Of a stretch of DNA of 64,000 nt, positions 28,520 to 38,001 are shown one piece after another. Under the pieces are notes generated by a model that was given only the letters and a program-made list of their open reading frames with translations, was not told where the DNA came from and searched no databases. The position numbers and the translations under genes were made by a program. Position 1 is the first letter of the stretch; every line of letters begins with the position of its first letter. The DNA is from Leptospira kobayashii (GTDB lineage: Bacteria > Spirochaetota > Leptospiria > Leptospirales > Leptospiraceae), in assembly GCF_003114835.2 (NCBI RefSeq), contig NZ_AP025028.1:1-64000 (forward strand), written 5' to 3'.

Positions 28520-29905
28520 ATGAGTCTTCCGAAAATTGAAATCCCGAAAAAGCCGAAATACATAAATCTGGAATTGCCGAGAGAGATTGAATTTTGGGAG
28601 CTATTTCGTTTTTTCGAAAAAGAATACGATACTTGTTTTTTACTGGAATCGGCGGGTGACAATCAATATGACTCTCGTTACTCGGTGATCGGGTTCGATC
28701 CGGAACATACAATCATAGGAACTCCCGGTAATCTCAATATAGACGGAAAAGATTATAAAGTAACAAATCCTTACTATTCCCTCCGTGAACTGACGAATTA
28801 TAATTCGCTAAGCATCAGTTATGCGGGTGGTCTTGTAGGATACTTAAGCTATAATTCGATGCAATTTTTAGAGCCTAAGCTTAAGATACAACCACACCCG
28901 GATTTTCCAGCTATGGAATTCGGGATGTATCTTGACGGATTGATTTACGACAAATTTACCGGAGAGCTTATTTATTTTAATAATGGAAAGGATCGTTCGA
29001 AGGAAATTTCCTTCATACTGAATCGGGTGAAATCGAAAAAAGATTTATTGAAGCCGAGTGTCAGTGTAAAAGCGGAAGGAGGTTTTTTCTCCAAGGATAC
29101 TCATAAAGAAATGGTAGAGGAAACTTTGGAAGAGGTTAAAGCCGGGAATACCTTTCAATGCCAAATCGGCTTTGAAGAGAAATTTAGCGTAAAAGGAAAC
29201 TCTCTCGCGATTTACGAAACTCTTAGAAAAATTAATCCTTCGCCTCATATGTATTATGTGAAATTTAAAAAAAGAGTCATCTTGGGAGCGAGTCCGGAGC
29301 TATTATTTAGGCTTAGACAAGGTGAAATGGAATCCTTTCCCTTGGCAGGTACCACAAAAAGAGGAAGTAATCCCCAAGAAGATATCGATCTTGCAAGAAA
29401 ACTTCTAACAGACCCGAAAGAAATTGCAGAACACAATATGCTTATCGACTTACATAGAAACGACGTAGGTAGAGTTGCAAAATTCGGAACGGTTAAAGTA
29501 AGACGTCGTTTCGATGTGAAAAGATTCAGTCACGTTCAACATATTTCCAGTGAAGTGGTAGGCATTCTGAAGGCAAAAGAAGATATGTTTTCAGGTCTGG
29601 CAGCTTCTTTTCCTGCAGGTACTTTGTCAGGAGCACCAAAAATCGAATCGATGAAGATCATAGAGAGGATTGAAAAAAGTCCTAGGGGTCCGTACGGGGG
29701 AGCTGTAGGTTCTTTCGGATTCAATGGGGATTGTACTTTTGCCATTCCCATTCGAAGTTTTTTCGTATGTGAAGATCGTGGATTTGCCAGGGCATCCGGT
29801 GGAATCGTATATGATTCTTTCGCGGAAGGAGAATATCAAGAAATCATCAATAAGATGGCATCCGTTAAACGGGCATTACAAGATCATTTGGAGGAAGGAA
29901 AATAA
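28520..29905 (+). CDS. trpE: anthranilate synthase component I
   Basis: TrpE makes anthranilate from chorismate, the first step of tryptophan synthesis. The 461-aa protein has the LLESAG segment (near residue 41) that in TrpE senses tryptophan, and the PLAGT motif at 274-278. Alanine there fits TrpE; the related PabB has lysine (PIKGT). The C-terminal HRNDVGRVAKFG and FPAGTLSGAPK blocks are typical of the chorismate-binding fold. trpG follows with no gap. ATG is preceded by AAAGGTG. Confidence 0.9.
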   Translation: MSLPKIEIPKKPKYINLELPREIEFWELFRFFEKEYDTCFLLESAGDNQYDSRYSVIGFDPEHTIIGTPGNLNIDGKDYKVTNPYYSLRELTNYNSLSISYAGGLVGYLSYNSMQFLEPKLKIQPHPDFPAMEFGMYLDGLIYDKFTGELIYFNNGKDRSKEISFILNRVKSKKDLLKPSVSVKAEGGFFSKDTHKEMVEETLEEVKAGNTFQCQIGFEEKFSVKGNSLAIYETLRKINPSPHMYYVKFKKRVILGASPELLFRLRQGEMESFPLAGTTKRGSNPQEDIDLARKLLTDPKEIAEHNMLIDLHRNDVGRVAKFGTVKVRRRFDVKRFSHVQHISSEVVGILKAKEDMFSGLAASFPAGTLSGAPKIESMKIIERIEKSPRGPYGGAVGSFGFNGDCTFAIPIRSFFVCEDRGFARASGGIVYDSFAEGEYQEIINKMASVKRALQDHLEEGK

Positions 29906-30523
29906 ATGAAAGTTTTAATCTTGGACAATTACGATTCCTTCACATTCAATCTCTATCAATTGGTAGGTGAGATTTTGGAAGAAATAGGCAACCCGTTCCA
30001 ATTGGATGTATTCCGAAATGACGAAAAGGAATTTAAAGAAATCGAATCGGCAAATTACGATCGAATCATTATTTCTCCGGGACCCGGCCATCCTGCCGAT
30101 AAGGAATACTTCGGAATTTCGAGTGACATCTTACTAAACTTAGGCGATAAAACTTCCATCTTGGGAATTTGTCTCGGGATGCAAGGCATGGCGACTACGT
30201 TCGGGGGAGAGGTTGTACGTGCGAAGATTGCGATGCATGGTAAGCTTTCTCCCATTTCACATGACGGAAAAGGTGTTTTTAAAAATTTAACACAAAACAT
30301 TGAAATCATGCGTTATCATTCCCTGATTGCTGAAGAATCCAGTTTGCCGAAAGAATTGGAAATCACTGCACGCGTAGTAAGTCCCGATCAAAAAGGGGAA
30401 ATCATGGGTTTAAGGCATACCAACCTGAAAATAGAAGGAGTTCAGTTTCATCCGGAGTCTTTTGGTTCGGAAGAAGGCAAACTTTTGTTGAAAAATTTTT
30501 TAGTTGGAAGCGGAACCTTTTAA
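29906..30523 (+). CDS. trpG: anthranilate synthase glutamine amidotransferase
   Basis: It supplies ammonia from glutamine to TrpE. The 205-aa class I amidotransferase has LDNYDSFTFNLYQ at the N-terminus, the nucleophile Cys89 in GICLGMQ, and the FHPES histidine-glutamate pair. GMQ replaces the usual GHQ next to the active site. It starts on the base after trpE. Its 3' end overlaps the convergent lipoprotein gene by 24 bases. Confidence 0.93.
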   Translation: MKVLILDNYDSFTFNLYQLVGEILEEIGNPFQLDVFRNDEKEFKEIESANYDRIIISPGPGHPADKEYFGISSDILLNLGDKTSILGICLGMQGMATTFGGEVVRAKIAMHGKLSPISHDGKGVFKNLTQNIEIMRYHSLIAEESSLPKELEITARVVSPDQKGEIMGLRHTNLKIEGVQFHPESFGSEEGKLLLKNFLVGSGTF

Positions 30524-31753
30524 ATCCTTGAGCATCGCTGCTTCCCAAGAAGCGTAAAATTCAAAATCTTGGGCAGCATCTTGGGAATTATCATTTCCGA
30601 AGAGAGAGAATTTCTTTCGCATAATCTCACTATAGGTGGTGATCTTATTGGTTTGTAAATTTCCTTTTTTCAGATACACAGCTTCCAATTGAGAGCCGCC
30701 TTTCCCTTGGGTGCCATTCACCAACAAAGTCATCATATCTGAAAAATATTCATTCATATTACCCGGAATAAAAAGATCAATCACACCTGTAGGGATAAAG
30801 TAGAGTAGATTTCCTGAAATTTCCTTTTTGCCGACTTTCGTAAACTTCCCCTTAAATCGATCTTCATGGGCAAGGCTTTGGTATTGGAGAATGTATTCCA
30901 GATCTTGGATTTTTGCAGTGATTCCGTAAGAACGAATTTCAATATCAGCTAGAAAATGAATTTCAACGGGTTTCTGAAAGAATTGTTTTCTCGGCCGGGC
31001 GGGAAGTCGGAACTGTAGAGTTTTGCCTTGATTGGATAGATGGATTCGATCTTCCGGATTGGCCTTGTCCCAGATTTCCAAATTCAATTTGCTCTTTTCC
31101 AATCGACTTCCCGTTCGGTTGTAAAATCCGGGGAATCTTTTTTGCGTTTCTTCATTTAGAACAAATTCCAGAACGACCCAGTCGGTTTCATCGTAAATAT
31201 GGCACTGCATTGATTCGCATAAAAATTGTAAGTTGGCAGAATCTTTTTTCAATTTCTGATAGGAAGGTTCATCATTTGCAATGAAAACAAATTCGTTCAA
31301 CCAGGCAAAAAAATCACGAGGCAAATAACCGTTCCAATGGGAAGTTTGGGATCTTTGTAAGGTATAGATTTCCTTCCGTCCCCAAAGTTTGGGAGTATAC
31401 TCAACTTTGGCAAAATAATCCAATCCGACGATTGTTTCGGGATACCAGTCGATGGACCATTTGCCCGAATCCGATAACTTCCCACCTAACTCTAAATAGA
31501 ATACACCGGAATCAGTTTTTTTTAAATCTTTCTCTTTCGCTTGAGAAAAACCTCCGAATTGTGCAGTTAAGAAAGTTTCATTCGTCGTGGACGATTTGAT
31601 CGCTCTTTGCATGGAATCATAATCTTTCCAAAATTGGTAATGGCTTCCGTTAGGTTTGTTGCAAGAAAAGAAAAAGGATAGAACTAAAGAAAAAAATAAA
31701 ATTGGATTATAATACTGTTTTGAGAATAACATACAACTCTTTGACTTTTTCAT
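30500..31753 (-). CDS. putative lipoprotein, function unknown
   Basis: A 417-aa product from ATG 31753 with a signal segment ending LSFFFSC, a phenylalanine-rich but plausible spirochetal lipobox. The rest, about 390 residues, looks like a beta-rich envelope protein with no motif I recognise. ATG at 31732 is an alternative start, and a longer frame reaches 31804; both would overlap the upstream thioredoxin-like gene differently. It overlaps that gene's 3' end, so they are cotranscribed. Confidence 0.7.
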   Translation of the reverse strand: MKKSKSCMLFSKQYYNPILFFSLVLSFFFSCNKPNGSHYQFWKDYDSMQRAIKSSTTNETFLTAQFGGFSQAKEKDLKKTDSGVFYLELGGKLSDSGKWSIDWYPETIVGLDYFAKVEYTPKLWGRKEIYTLQRSQTSHWNGYLPRDFFAWLNEFVFIANDEPSYQKLKKDSANLQFLCESMQCHIYDETDWVVLEFVLNEETQKRFPGFYNRTGSRLEKSKLNLEIWDKANPEDRIHLSNQGKTLQFRLPARPRKQFFQKPVEIHFLADIEIRSYGITAKIQDLEYILQYQSLAHEDRFKGKFTKVGKKEISGNLLYFIPTGVIDLFIPGNMNEYFSDMMTLLVNGTQGKGGSQLEAVYLKKGNLQTNKITTYSEIMRKKFSLFGNDNSQDAAQDFEFYASWEAAMLKDLKGSASN

Positions 31754-32213
31754 CATCCGCAGTTTCCAAATATTCTCTATGAATTTCTTTTCCTTTTCTG
31801 TCAAAAATCCTTAAAAACGCTTTTTCCGGTTCCAAACCTTGGATTAGCTCGCCTTTCCGGTCCAACAATACCGCTTCAAACTGCTTTGATTTGGATTCTT
31901 CGATGTATTTTTCAACAAGCTGGTTGGTTTCTTTCAGATTCAAATAAGATAAGAAAGCGATTTTGTCTGCATCTTTCCAAAGTAGATTTTGCATTTTCCA
32001 ATAAATCTTGCGACCTATCTTTCGGCACAACTCTACATCCCTGATTTCACATCCTAAAAAAACTACAGGTTTCCCCTTGATAGAAGTATGATTGTATTGT
32101 TTTCCATACTGATCGGCCATTTGAAAATGAGGAAGAGTGTTCGCATGAGTAGAAACGGTAGAAATGAAAAATATGCAAAGAAAATAAAAAAGTACTCTGA
32201 GTTTTGCGAACAC
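31707..32213 (-). CDS. secreted thioredoxin-like protein lacking CxxC
   Basis: A 168-aa protein with a signal peptide (about residues 1-24, cut near THA-NT) and a redoxin-like fold starting LPHFQMADQYGKQYN and KGKPVVFLGCE. The cysteines are spaced C-x7-C (GCEIRDVELC), not the CxxC of thioredoxins, so disulfide activity is doubtful. Similar to YtfJ-type periplasmic proteins. GTG start. It begins inside the first bases of the divergent SHOCT gene's longer frame. Confidence 0.7.
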   Translation of the reverse strand: MFAKLRVLFYFLCIFFISTVSTHANTLPHFQMADQYGKQYNHTSIKGKPVVFLGCEIRDVELCRKIGRKIYWKMQNLLWKDADKIAFLSYLNLKETNQLVEKYIEESKSKQFEAVLLDRKGELIQGLEPEKAFLRIFDRKGKEIHREYLETADDEKVKELYVILKTVL

Positions 32214-32230
32214 AAAGAAAAGATTTACCT

Positions 32231-33070
32231 ATGAGATTTGCTTCTGCAAGTTTATTTTTGATTTTTCTGTTCAGTCTCTTTTCGGGAGTCCAAACTTGCA
32301 GAACGACTGAAATTCGGAAAGAACATCTGACTCTTGTAAATTCATCGGAAGACATTGCCGTTTTTTCCGTCTCTAAAGAAGTTCTTTCCTCCATTCTTCC
32401 GCATAATATCTATTTGTTGAATTCGGATTTTTCGGAACCGACTAGTATCGGGTCGATTTTAAAACGGGTGGATTATCGGTTGAGCATTCTTTCCAGTGAA
32501 GATTGGACTGCAATATTGGAACAGAATATATTATCCAAACTGGATGAAATGATATTTGAATCGATTCAAAAAGCACCTTCTGCCGCTTATTTGATTCTTA
32601 TAAAAAAGGATGATCCTCTTTCTCCTTTAACAAAAATTTTGCGAACTAGCATTTTATATATTAAGACCCTGAACGGAGAGGTGATCATAATTCCGGACTT
32701 AAGACAAAATATCACATTCGCCTCACAGTATAAATTCGACGACTGGAGTATTTATTCTCTTGAGAAGGTGAAAACTTCCTACAAACAGGATCTTCGGATC
32801 AAAAGCAAGGGAACCCCGATGAGCTTTTATATTGAGAAATCGGCGGATAAGATTTCAGTATATGGTAGAGTGATCGTTCATAAAGAGACGGAACTTCTTC
32901 CCAAACCAATTTTACTTCGAGTGCCCGATGAAGAAGAGATAAATACGACTAAATCGGATTGGCAATCCGTTCCGGATCGAATCAAAATATTGGATGATTT
33001 GAGAAAGAAACAACTAATCAACGAAGAAGAATATCAAAATAAGAAAAAACAATTATTAGACGAGCTTTAA
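32231..33070 (+). CDS. lipoprotein with C-terminal SHOCT-like domain
   Basis: A 279-aa lipoprotein: signal peptide MRFASASLFLIFLF..., lipobox VQTC with Cys near 23. The C-terminal 30 residues (LDDLRKKQLINEEEYQNKKKQLL) match the SHOCT pattern, a short helical oligomerisation motif often at the end of membrane proteins. The rest is unrecognised. I chose ATG 32231 because it gives a clean signal peptide; a TTG at 32204 would add nine residues. Its last four bases overlap cysE, and the cysE terminator stem lies in its final codons. Confidence 0.75.
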   Translation: MRFASASLFLIFLFSLFSGVQTCRTTEIRKEHLTLVNSSEDIAVFSVSKEVLSSILPHNIYLLNSDFSEPTSIGSILKRVDYRLSILSSEDWTAILEQNILSKLDEMIFESIQKAPSAAYLILIKKDDPLSPLTKILRTSILYIKTLNGEVIIIPDLRQNITFASQYKFDDWSIYSLEKVKTSYKQDLRIKSKGTPMSFYIEKSADKISVYGRVIVHKETELLPKPILLRVPDEEEINTTKSDWQSVPDRIKILDDLRKKQLINEEEYQNKKKQLLDEL

Positions 33071-33079
33071 ATCCCGTCT
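33058..33079 (-). terminator. possible cysE terminator inside the convergent gene
   Basis: On the minus strand, AGACGGG (complement of 33073-33079) pairs with CTCGTCT (complement of 33058-33064) with one G-U, an 8-base loop, followed by AATAATTGTTTTTT. It lies across the cysE stop and the coding end of the SHOCT lipoprotein. The stem is short, so confidence is moderate. Confidence 0.45.
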
Positions 33080-33792
33080 CCGTGGATGAATTCCTGAATG
33101 AATCGTTCGTTTTCTTCGATGGATTCCAAACTTTCCGGTTTTTGTTTTTCCAAAGATTTCTGTTTTTCAGATAGCTGGTTCAACAACTGTTGTTGGGTTT
33201 CCAACTTTTCCAGTAATACGGAAAAAACCTTTGCGATAGGATCCGGCATCTGATTATGTTCTAACATTTGTTCTACTGTATCCGTGCCAGCACCGGATTT
33301 TACCACTTTTCCAGGGATACCTACTACGGTGCTTCCGCTCGGAACATTTCGCATAACAACCGATCCAGCTCCAACGCGCACATTATCTTCGATCAATATG
33401 TTACCCAAAATCTTTGCGCCTGCACCAATCACCACGTTCTTTCCGATTGTGGGGTGTCTTTTTCCGGATTCTTTTCCGGTTCCCCCGAGAGTCACTCCCT
33501 GAAAAATCAAACTACCGGTTCCTACTTCGGCGGTTTCTCCGATCACTACACCTGTTCCGTGATCAATGAATACCCCTTTTGCAATCTTAGCTCCGGGATG
33601 AATATCGATCCCTGTAAGAAAGCGGGAAAAATAATTGATCATCCTGGGTAGTAAAGGTACTTTAATTTGATAGAGAGAGTGGGAAATTTTATGCAACCAG
33701 ATGGCGTGCAATCCGGGGTAACACAAAATAATTTCAATATATGATTTTGCGGCAGGGTCAAATTTTCTTATCGCGCGAATATTTTCAAACAT
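33067..33792 (-). CDS. cysE: serine O-acetyltransferase
   Basis: CysE makes O-acetylserine, the precursor of cysteine. The 241-aa protein has the left-handed beta-helix hexapeptides (GIDIHPGAKIAKGVFIDHGTG, VTLGGTGKESGKRHPTIG) of short bacterial forms. Beyond the helix it has an extra coiled-coil segment (about 190-225, QQLLNQLSEKQKSLEKQ) and then ends FIHGDGI, the same last residues as E. coli CysE, whose C-terminal Ile docks into CysK. It lies 5 bases after the chemoreceptor gene on the same strand. Confidence 0.93.
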   Translation of the reverse strand: MFENIRAIRKFDPAAKSYIEIILCYPGLHAIWLHKISHSLYQIKVPLLPRMINYFSRFLTGIDIHPGAKIAKGVFIDHGTGVVIGETAEVGTGSLIFQGVTLGGTGKESGKRHPTIGKNVVIGAGAKILGNILIEDNVRVGAGSVVMRNVPSGSTVVGIPGKVVKSGAGTDTVEQMLEHNQMPDPIAKVFSVLLEKLETQQQLLNQLSEKQKSLEKQKPESLESIEENERFIQEFIHGDGI

Positions 33793-33797
33793 CTGGT

Positions 33798-35570
33798 TTA
33801 TTTAGTCCTAAAATTGGAAATAAGGTTGTTTAGTTGTTCGGATAACTGTGCTAAGTTGACAGTAGAACTAGCAAGTTCCTCTGCAGAAGCTGCGCTGGAT
33901 TGAGAAATCGTATTTACCTGTTCAATGGCGGAAGCAATTTCATGGGAAGATGTTTCCTGTTCATTTGTCGCTTCTGCAATGAAATTGGCTAAATTCGTAA
34001 GATTCGTAATGGATAACATCACTCTTTGGCTTTGTTGATTTTGTGTTAGAGTGGAATATGAAATTTCTTCCGTTAAAGTAGCGGCTTCCCGTGATTTTTC
34101 CAAAATCCTTTTGAATCCATCTACTAAAAGTTCGATAATGGATTTTCCATCACTTACTTTTTTGATAGAGTCCATGATGAGGTCTTCGATCTGTTTCGTC
34201 GCGCCTTGCGATCTGCTTGCAAGTTTCGAAATTTCTTCCGCCACGACAGCAAACCCTCTACCGGAATCTCCCGCTCGTGCCGCTTCGATTGCAGCATTTA
34301 GCGCTAGTAAGTTGGTTTGATCTGCAATCTCATTGATTACCGTGATAATATCCTTGATTTGGGCGGAGCTTTCTTCGATCGCTCCCATTCGCAAGACGGC
34401 TTCGTCCACTCTGGACTGCCCCGATTCGGCTTCTTTCAATACTGCTTGGGAACCATCATTTACTAACTTTGCTTTGTTGGTAACGGAAAGGATGGCATCG
34501 GACAAAGAAGTCATTTCACGAATTGTGGAATTTGTTTCTTCCGATTGATCTTTCGCCGTTTTGGCTACTTGGTTGATGGATTCAGTCATTTCAGAAATGG
34601 CGGCAGCCGTTTCTTCCAAAGATGCAGCTTGATTGGTTGATCCTTCCGCGAGGGAACCGGCTGTTGCGGAAATTTCGTCTGCGGAAGAAGCTACCATATC
34701 TGATGTTTTGTTAATTTGGCTGATGAGTGCACGCAAATTGACGGAAGCCTGGTTCAATGCATTGATCAAACGTCCAATTTCATCGTTAGAATGGAAACTT
34801 TCTTCGGCAGTTAAATCGCCTTCTGCAAACCTATTTGCAATTAACTCCGCTTTGATGATAGGTGTGGCGATACTTCTTCCCATAAAATAGGAGAGGATGA
34901 CAACAATGATAAAAGAAAGAATATAGCCGACGATTAGGATGATTTTGACGTTTTTGGCGGTTGCTTCCAGCTGATCTTTTCTCAATTTGATCAAAACTGC
35001 CATAAGAGAATCAAAATTACTGATTTTTTCCAGAAGTTGTTTATTGATAGGAGTCAGTTGTTTTTGGAGTGAAAAAGATTCCTGAAGAGCGGGATTTGAT
35101 TTTGTTCTAAAGTAAATTTCCTTTTTTTCGCGAAAGCCGGAGAGTAGAGCGAGAGATTTTTCAAAGTCGGCTTGGATCTTTGTGTTTTCTTCCAGGGCTT
35201 TGATGCTTTCGCCGAATTCGATTTGGTTATCATAACCTGCCAAATTGAGAAAATTTTCAATCTCAACTAACATTCGTTGTGTGTCTTTCGTCGTTGAATC
35301 GATCTCTTTGCTTATGGATAAAAATTCATTCAGGTCTTCGGAATCGGTCGCAACGATCGTGAGGTTTCTGATTTTTGCTAAGTTGTATCCGATTTTTACC
35401 GATTTTTCAAACGATTCTTCGTAGATGCTTTTTAAGGATACAAGTTCTTGCTCCAATTTTGTTAATCCGTAGATGCCAAGAATGGTGATCACGAGAACTA
35501 GCAATTGATAAATCGCATTCGTTCCGTAAATTTTGAGTTTGACACTGAATTTAGTTAGAAATTGATTCAT
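33798..35570 (-). CDS. methyl-accepting chemotaxis protein
   Basis: A 590-aa chemoreceptor. Membrane helices are at about 19-37 and 209-230; the segment between them is a periplasmic four-helix-bundle type sensor. HAMP follows (231-283), then the cytoplasmic coiled coil with the signalling tip EIADQTNLLALNAAIEAARAG at 414-434. No CheR pentapeptide is present at the C-terminus. The ligand is unknown. It is followed by cysE after five bases, so the two may share a transcript. Confidence 0.95.
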   Translation of the reverse strand: MNQFLTKFSVKLKIYGTNAIYQLLVLVITILGIYGLTKLEQELVSLKSIYEESFEKSVKIGYNLAKIRNLTIVATDSEDLNEFLSISKEIDSTTKDTQRMLVEIENFLNLAGYDNQIEFGESIKALEENTKIQADFEKSLALLSGFREKKEIYFRTKSNPALQESFSLQKQLTPINKQLLEKISNFDSLMAVLIKLRKDQLEATAKNVKIILIVGYILSFIIVVILSYFMGRSIATPIIKAELIANRFAEGDLTAEESFHSNDEIGRLINALNQASVNLRALISQINKTSDMVASSADEISATAGSLAEGSTNQAASLEETAAAISEMTESINQVAKTAKDQSEETNSTIREMTSLSDAILSVTNKAKLVNDGSQAVLKEAESGQSRVDEAVLRMGAIEESSAQIKDIITVINEIADQTNLLALNAAIEAARAGDSGRGFAVVAEEISKLASRSQGATKQIEDLIMDSIKKVSDGKSIIELLVDGFKRILEKSREAATLTEEISYSTLTQNQQSQRVMLSITNLTNLANFIAEATNEQETSSHEIASAIEQVNTISQSSAASAEELASSTVNLAQLSEQLNNLISNFRTK

Positions 35571-35660
35571 AAATTTTTTTATTAGAAAATTGGATTGATT
35601 CCATAGTATTTTTTAGACAGCATTCAGAATAGCAAATTTCAAAATTATACCGATCTTACC

Positions 35661-36587
35661 TTGAAACAGAAATATTCATTACATCTTTTGCTTTTTATTT
35701 TAACGTTCTTGTCCGTCACTTATCGTGAATTTTTGTTTGTCGGTCTTTTCACTTTCGATTGGGAGACATATCTCACGATTCTTTCATCGGAATGGCCTTA
35801 TTCGGTCGGCTTGATCGTAATTTTATTTTTCCATGAAATGGGGCATTATTTGCCAGCGAGATATTACGGAGTTAAGGCAACTTTGCCGTATTTTATACCG
35901 TTTCCTTTCGGGCCGATTGGAACTATGGGTGCCGTGATACAAATCAAAGAACGAATTCCTGATAAATTAAAACTGTTTGATATCGGCATCGGCGGTCCCA
36001 TCGCAAGTTTTTTGCTTTCGATCATTGCTTGGGTCATCGGAATTTCCCTTTCAGATCTTATGGCGATTCCGGAAGGGATGGATAAATCAAAGTTTTTATT
36101 CTTCGGAGACAGTTTATTTACTTATTGGTCGGGACAATGGATCCTCGGCCCCTACGATACAAATCTTTTCGATATAAATATTCATCCCCTTGCAAAAGCC
36201 GGATGGGTAGGATTGCTCATCACAGCTATCAATCTTTTGCCGTTCGGACAATTGGATGGCGGACATGTCATTTATGCTTTGTTTGGCGAGCGTTATCGAA
36301 ATTGGATTCATTGGTTGTTTTTGGGTTTTATATTTTTCGCTCTTTTGAATTTCACATGGTTACTTTGGTCTTTTTTGATTTTTTATCTATTAAAAGTAGA
36401 ACATCGATTTGTTCCCGACTCCCAAAATGAATTGATAGGCTTTCGAAAATTTTTAGGGTATTTTATGCTCATTGCGTTGGCATTTATATTTGTTCCTCGT
36501 CCAATCATGATGGGTAATGAAATAGATTCTCCGACTCTACTTCATGATATTCTAACTATCTTAAAAAACGCAATCGGCGGTATTTGA
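35661..36587 (+). CDS. site-2 protease family membrane metalloprotease
   Basis: A 308-aa intramembrane zinc protease of the M50 type. The metal site is H58-E-M-G-H62, and the third ligand is Asp199 in QLDGGH. At least five hydrophobic segments are visible. Such proteases release signals by cutting membrane-anchored substrates; no substrate can be assigned. It starts at TTG, since no ATG lies before the conserved membrane region. The next gene starts one base after its stop. Confidence 0.88.
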   Translation: MKQKYSLHLLLFILTFLSVTYREFLFVGLFTFDWETYLTILSSEWPYSVGLIVILFFHEMGHYLPARYYGVKATLPYFIPFPFGPIGTMGAVIQIKERIPDKLKLFDIGIGGPIASFLLSIIAWVIGISLSDLMAIPEGMDKSKFLFFGDSLFTYWSGQWILGPYDTNLFDINIHPLAKAGWVGLLITAINLLPFGQLDGGHVIYALFGERYRNWIHWLFLGFIFFALLNFTWLLWSFLIFYLLKVEHRFVPDSQNELIGFRKFLGYFMLIALAFIFVPRPIMMGNEIDSPTLLHDILTILKNAIGGI

Positions 36588-36588
36588 A

Positions 36589-38001
36589 GTGAAAAAAATC
36601 AAATGTTTTATTTTAATTTGCATTTTGTTCGCTAGCATAGCAAATGTTAACTCACAGGAGAGTAAGGAATATAAACTTACGGACAAAGCATATGGTGTTG
36701 CTTGGGACGGAGTGAACTTTTGGTTTATAGATACAAATCGTCGTGCTTTAGTGAAGATCAATGAAATCGGTGAACAGGAAATTTTCAATCTTGGTCTCGC
36801 CAATTTACGAGGAATCAGCTTTGATTCCAGAGAAGGTAAAATTTTAGTCGTTGCTCCCAAACAAATTTTAAAGATCGATCCCAATTCCGGCGGAATTACG
36901 GATAAAGTAGCTGTACCCGTGCAAAATATAGCCGGCGTTGCGAGTGTAGGAAATTTTTATTATATATTGGATTTGGATAATGCTAAGGTACAGATCTTCG
37001 ACCAAGTGAGTGGGATTTTGGTCGGTGGGTTTTTCACCGATCGAAATCGTCCGAGAGATATTTGTTTCGGAAGAGATTCTCTTTGGATCTCGGATTCTTC
37101 GGATAACACGATTTATAGATACGATGCAAAGTCCGGTAAAATCACCGGTTCCATTAAAACCAATATGAAATCCATTCGAGGGGTTTTATTGAGCGGCTCG
37201 AAACTTTGGGTAGTCGATCGGGAAAGTCATGAAATCAAAAACATTCCTTTCTTGGAAACGGAAAGATTCATCGCTTCGGGAGAAGAGGAATACAGTCTTG
37301 AAGTTACGTTGAAGTTCAAAATAGATACTGTTTCTCTTTCCAAAGCACAGATTGCGGTTGTTCATCCACCGTCTAACGAACAACAAAGGATTCGTTCCGT
37401 TAAATTTACGGATTCGAGCTTTACACCCACTTTTATACAAAGAAATCGCGTTCATATAAAAAAGCTTTCCATTGAAGATTCCGCCGGTGAACAAGTACTA
37501 AAATACAAATTCACATCACGGAATCAGTTGATTAAATATTTCGTTACGGATGATTATTTGGACAAAGACGTAACTTATCCGTTTGATATTGCCAATTATT
37601 ATGAAAAAGGAAAAGAGAATTCACAACTTTTTGCCCGTGATTATCTGGAATTGATTTATAATGCAAGACAACAAGCTTCTACTTTTCAGGATTTTAAAAG
37701 TCGAATGATCGAATCGGGGATTCCCGTTTTACCTTATAGAATGATTCGTTTTGAAAAAGGAAAAGCCAAATCTGTTCAAGATTCTCTTTCCGTATTTTTG
37801 TTGGGTTTTGGCTGGTTACCGATCGGAGATCTGACACCTAACGGTGCTCAAGACAAAAGATATTTTGAAAAAAAAGAAACGGATCTCATTCTTTATCAAA
37901 GTTTGAATTATAAACAGTCCGTTTCTCCCGTTTACTTCAGAAAAGATGCAAATTCCGAATGGGAAAATTTACCTGCTGAGATTACCTATAAGATTAAGTA
38001 G
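36589..38001 (+). CDS. secreted beta-propeller-like protein
   Basis: A 470-aa exported protein (signal peptide 1-22, cut near VNS-QE). The N-terminal 240 residues show repeats of the type W-F-I-D-T, I-L-V-V-A, Y-Y-I-L-D and L-W-V-V-D, suggesting an NHL-like propeller. The C-terminal part resembles a transglutaminase-like region, with FLLGFGWLPIGDLTPNG near its end, but the catalytic triad is not clear. GTG start one base after the protease gene; the next gene begins inside its end. Confidence 0.7.
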   Translation: MKKIKCFILICILFASIANVNSQESKEYKLTDKAYGVAWDGVNFWFIDTNRRALVKINEIGEQEIFNLGLANLRGISFDSREGKILVVAPKQILKIDPNSGGITDKVAVPVQNIAGVASVGNFYYILDLDNAKVQIFDQVSGILVGGFFTDRNRPRDICFGRDSLWISDSSDNTIYRYDAKSGKITGSIKTNMKSIRGVLLSGSKLWVVDRESHEIKNIPFLETERFIASGEEEYSLEVTLKFKIDTVSLSKAQIAVVHPPSNEQQRIRSVKFTDSSFTPTFIQRNRVHIKKLSIEDSAGEQVLKYKFTSRNQLIKYFVTDDYLDKDVTYPFDIANYYEKGKENSQLFARDYLELIYNARQQASTFQDFKSRMIESGIPVLPYRMIRFEKGKAKSVQDSLSVFLLGFGWLPIGDLTPNGAQDKRYFEKKETDLILYQSLNYKQSVSPVYFRKDANSEWENLPAEITYKIK

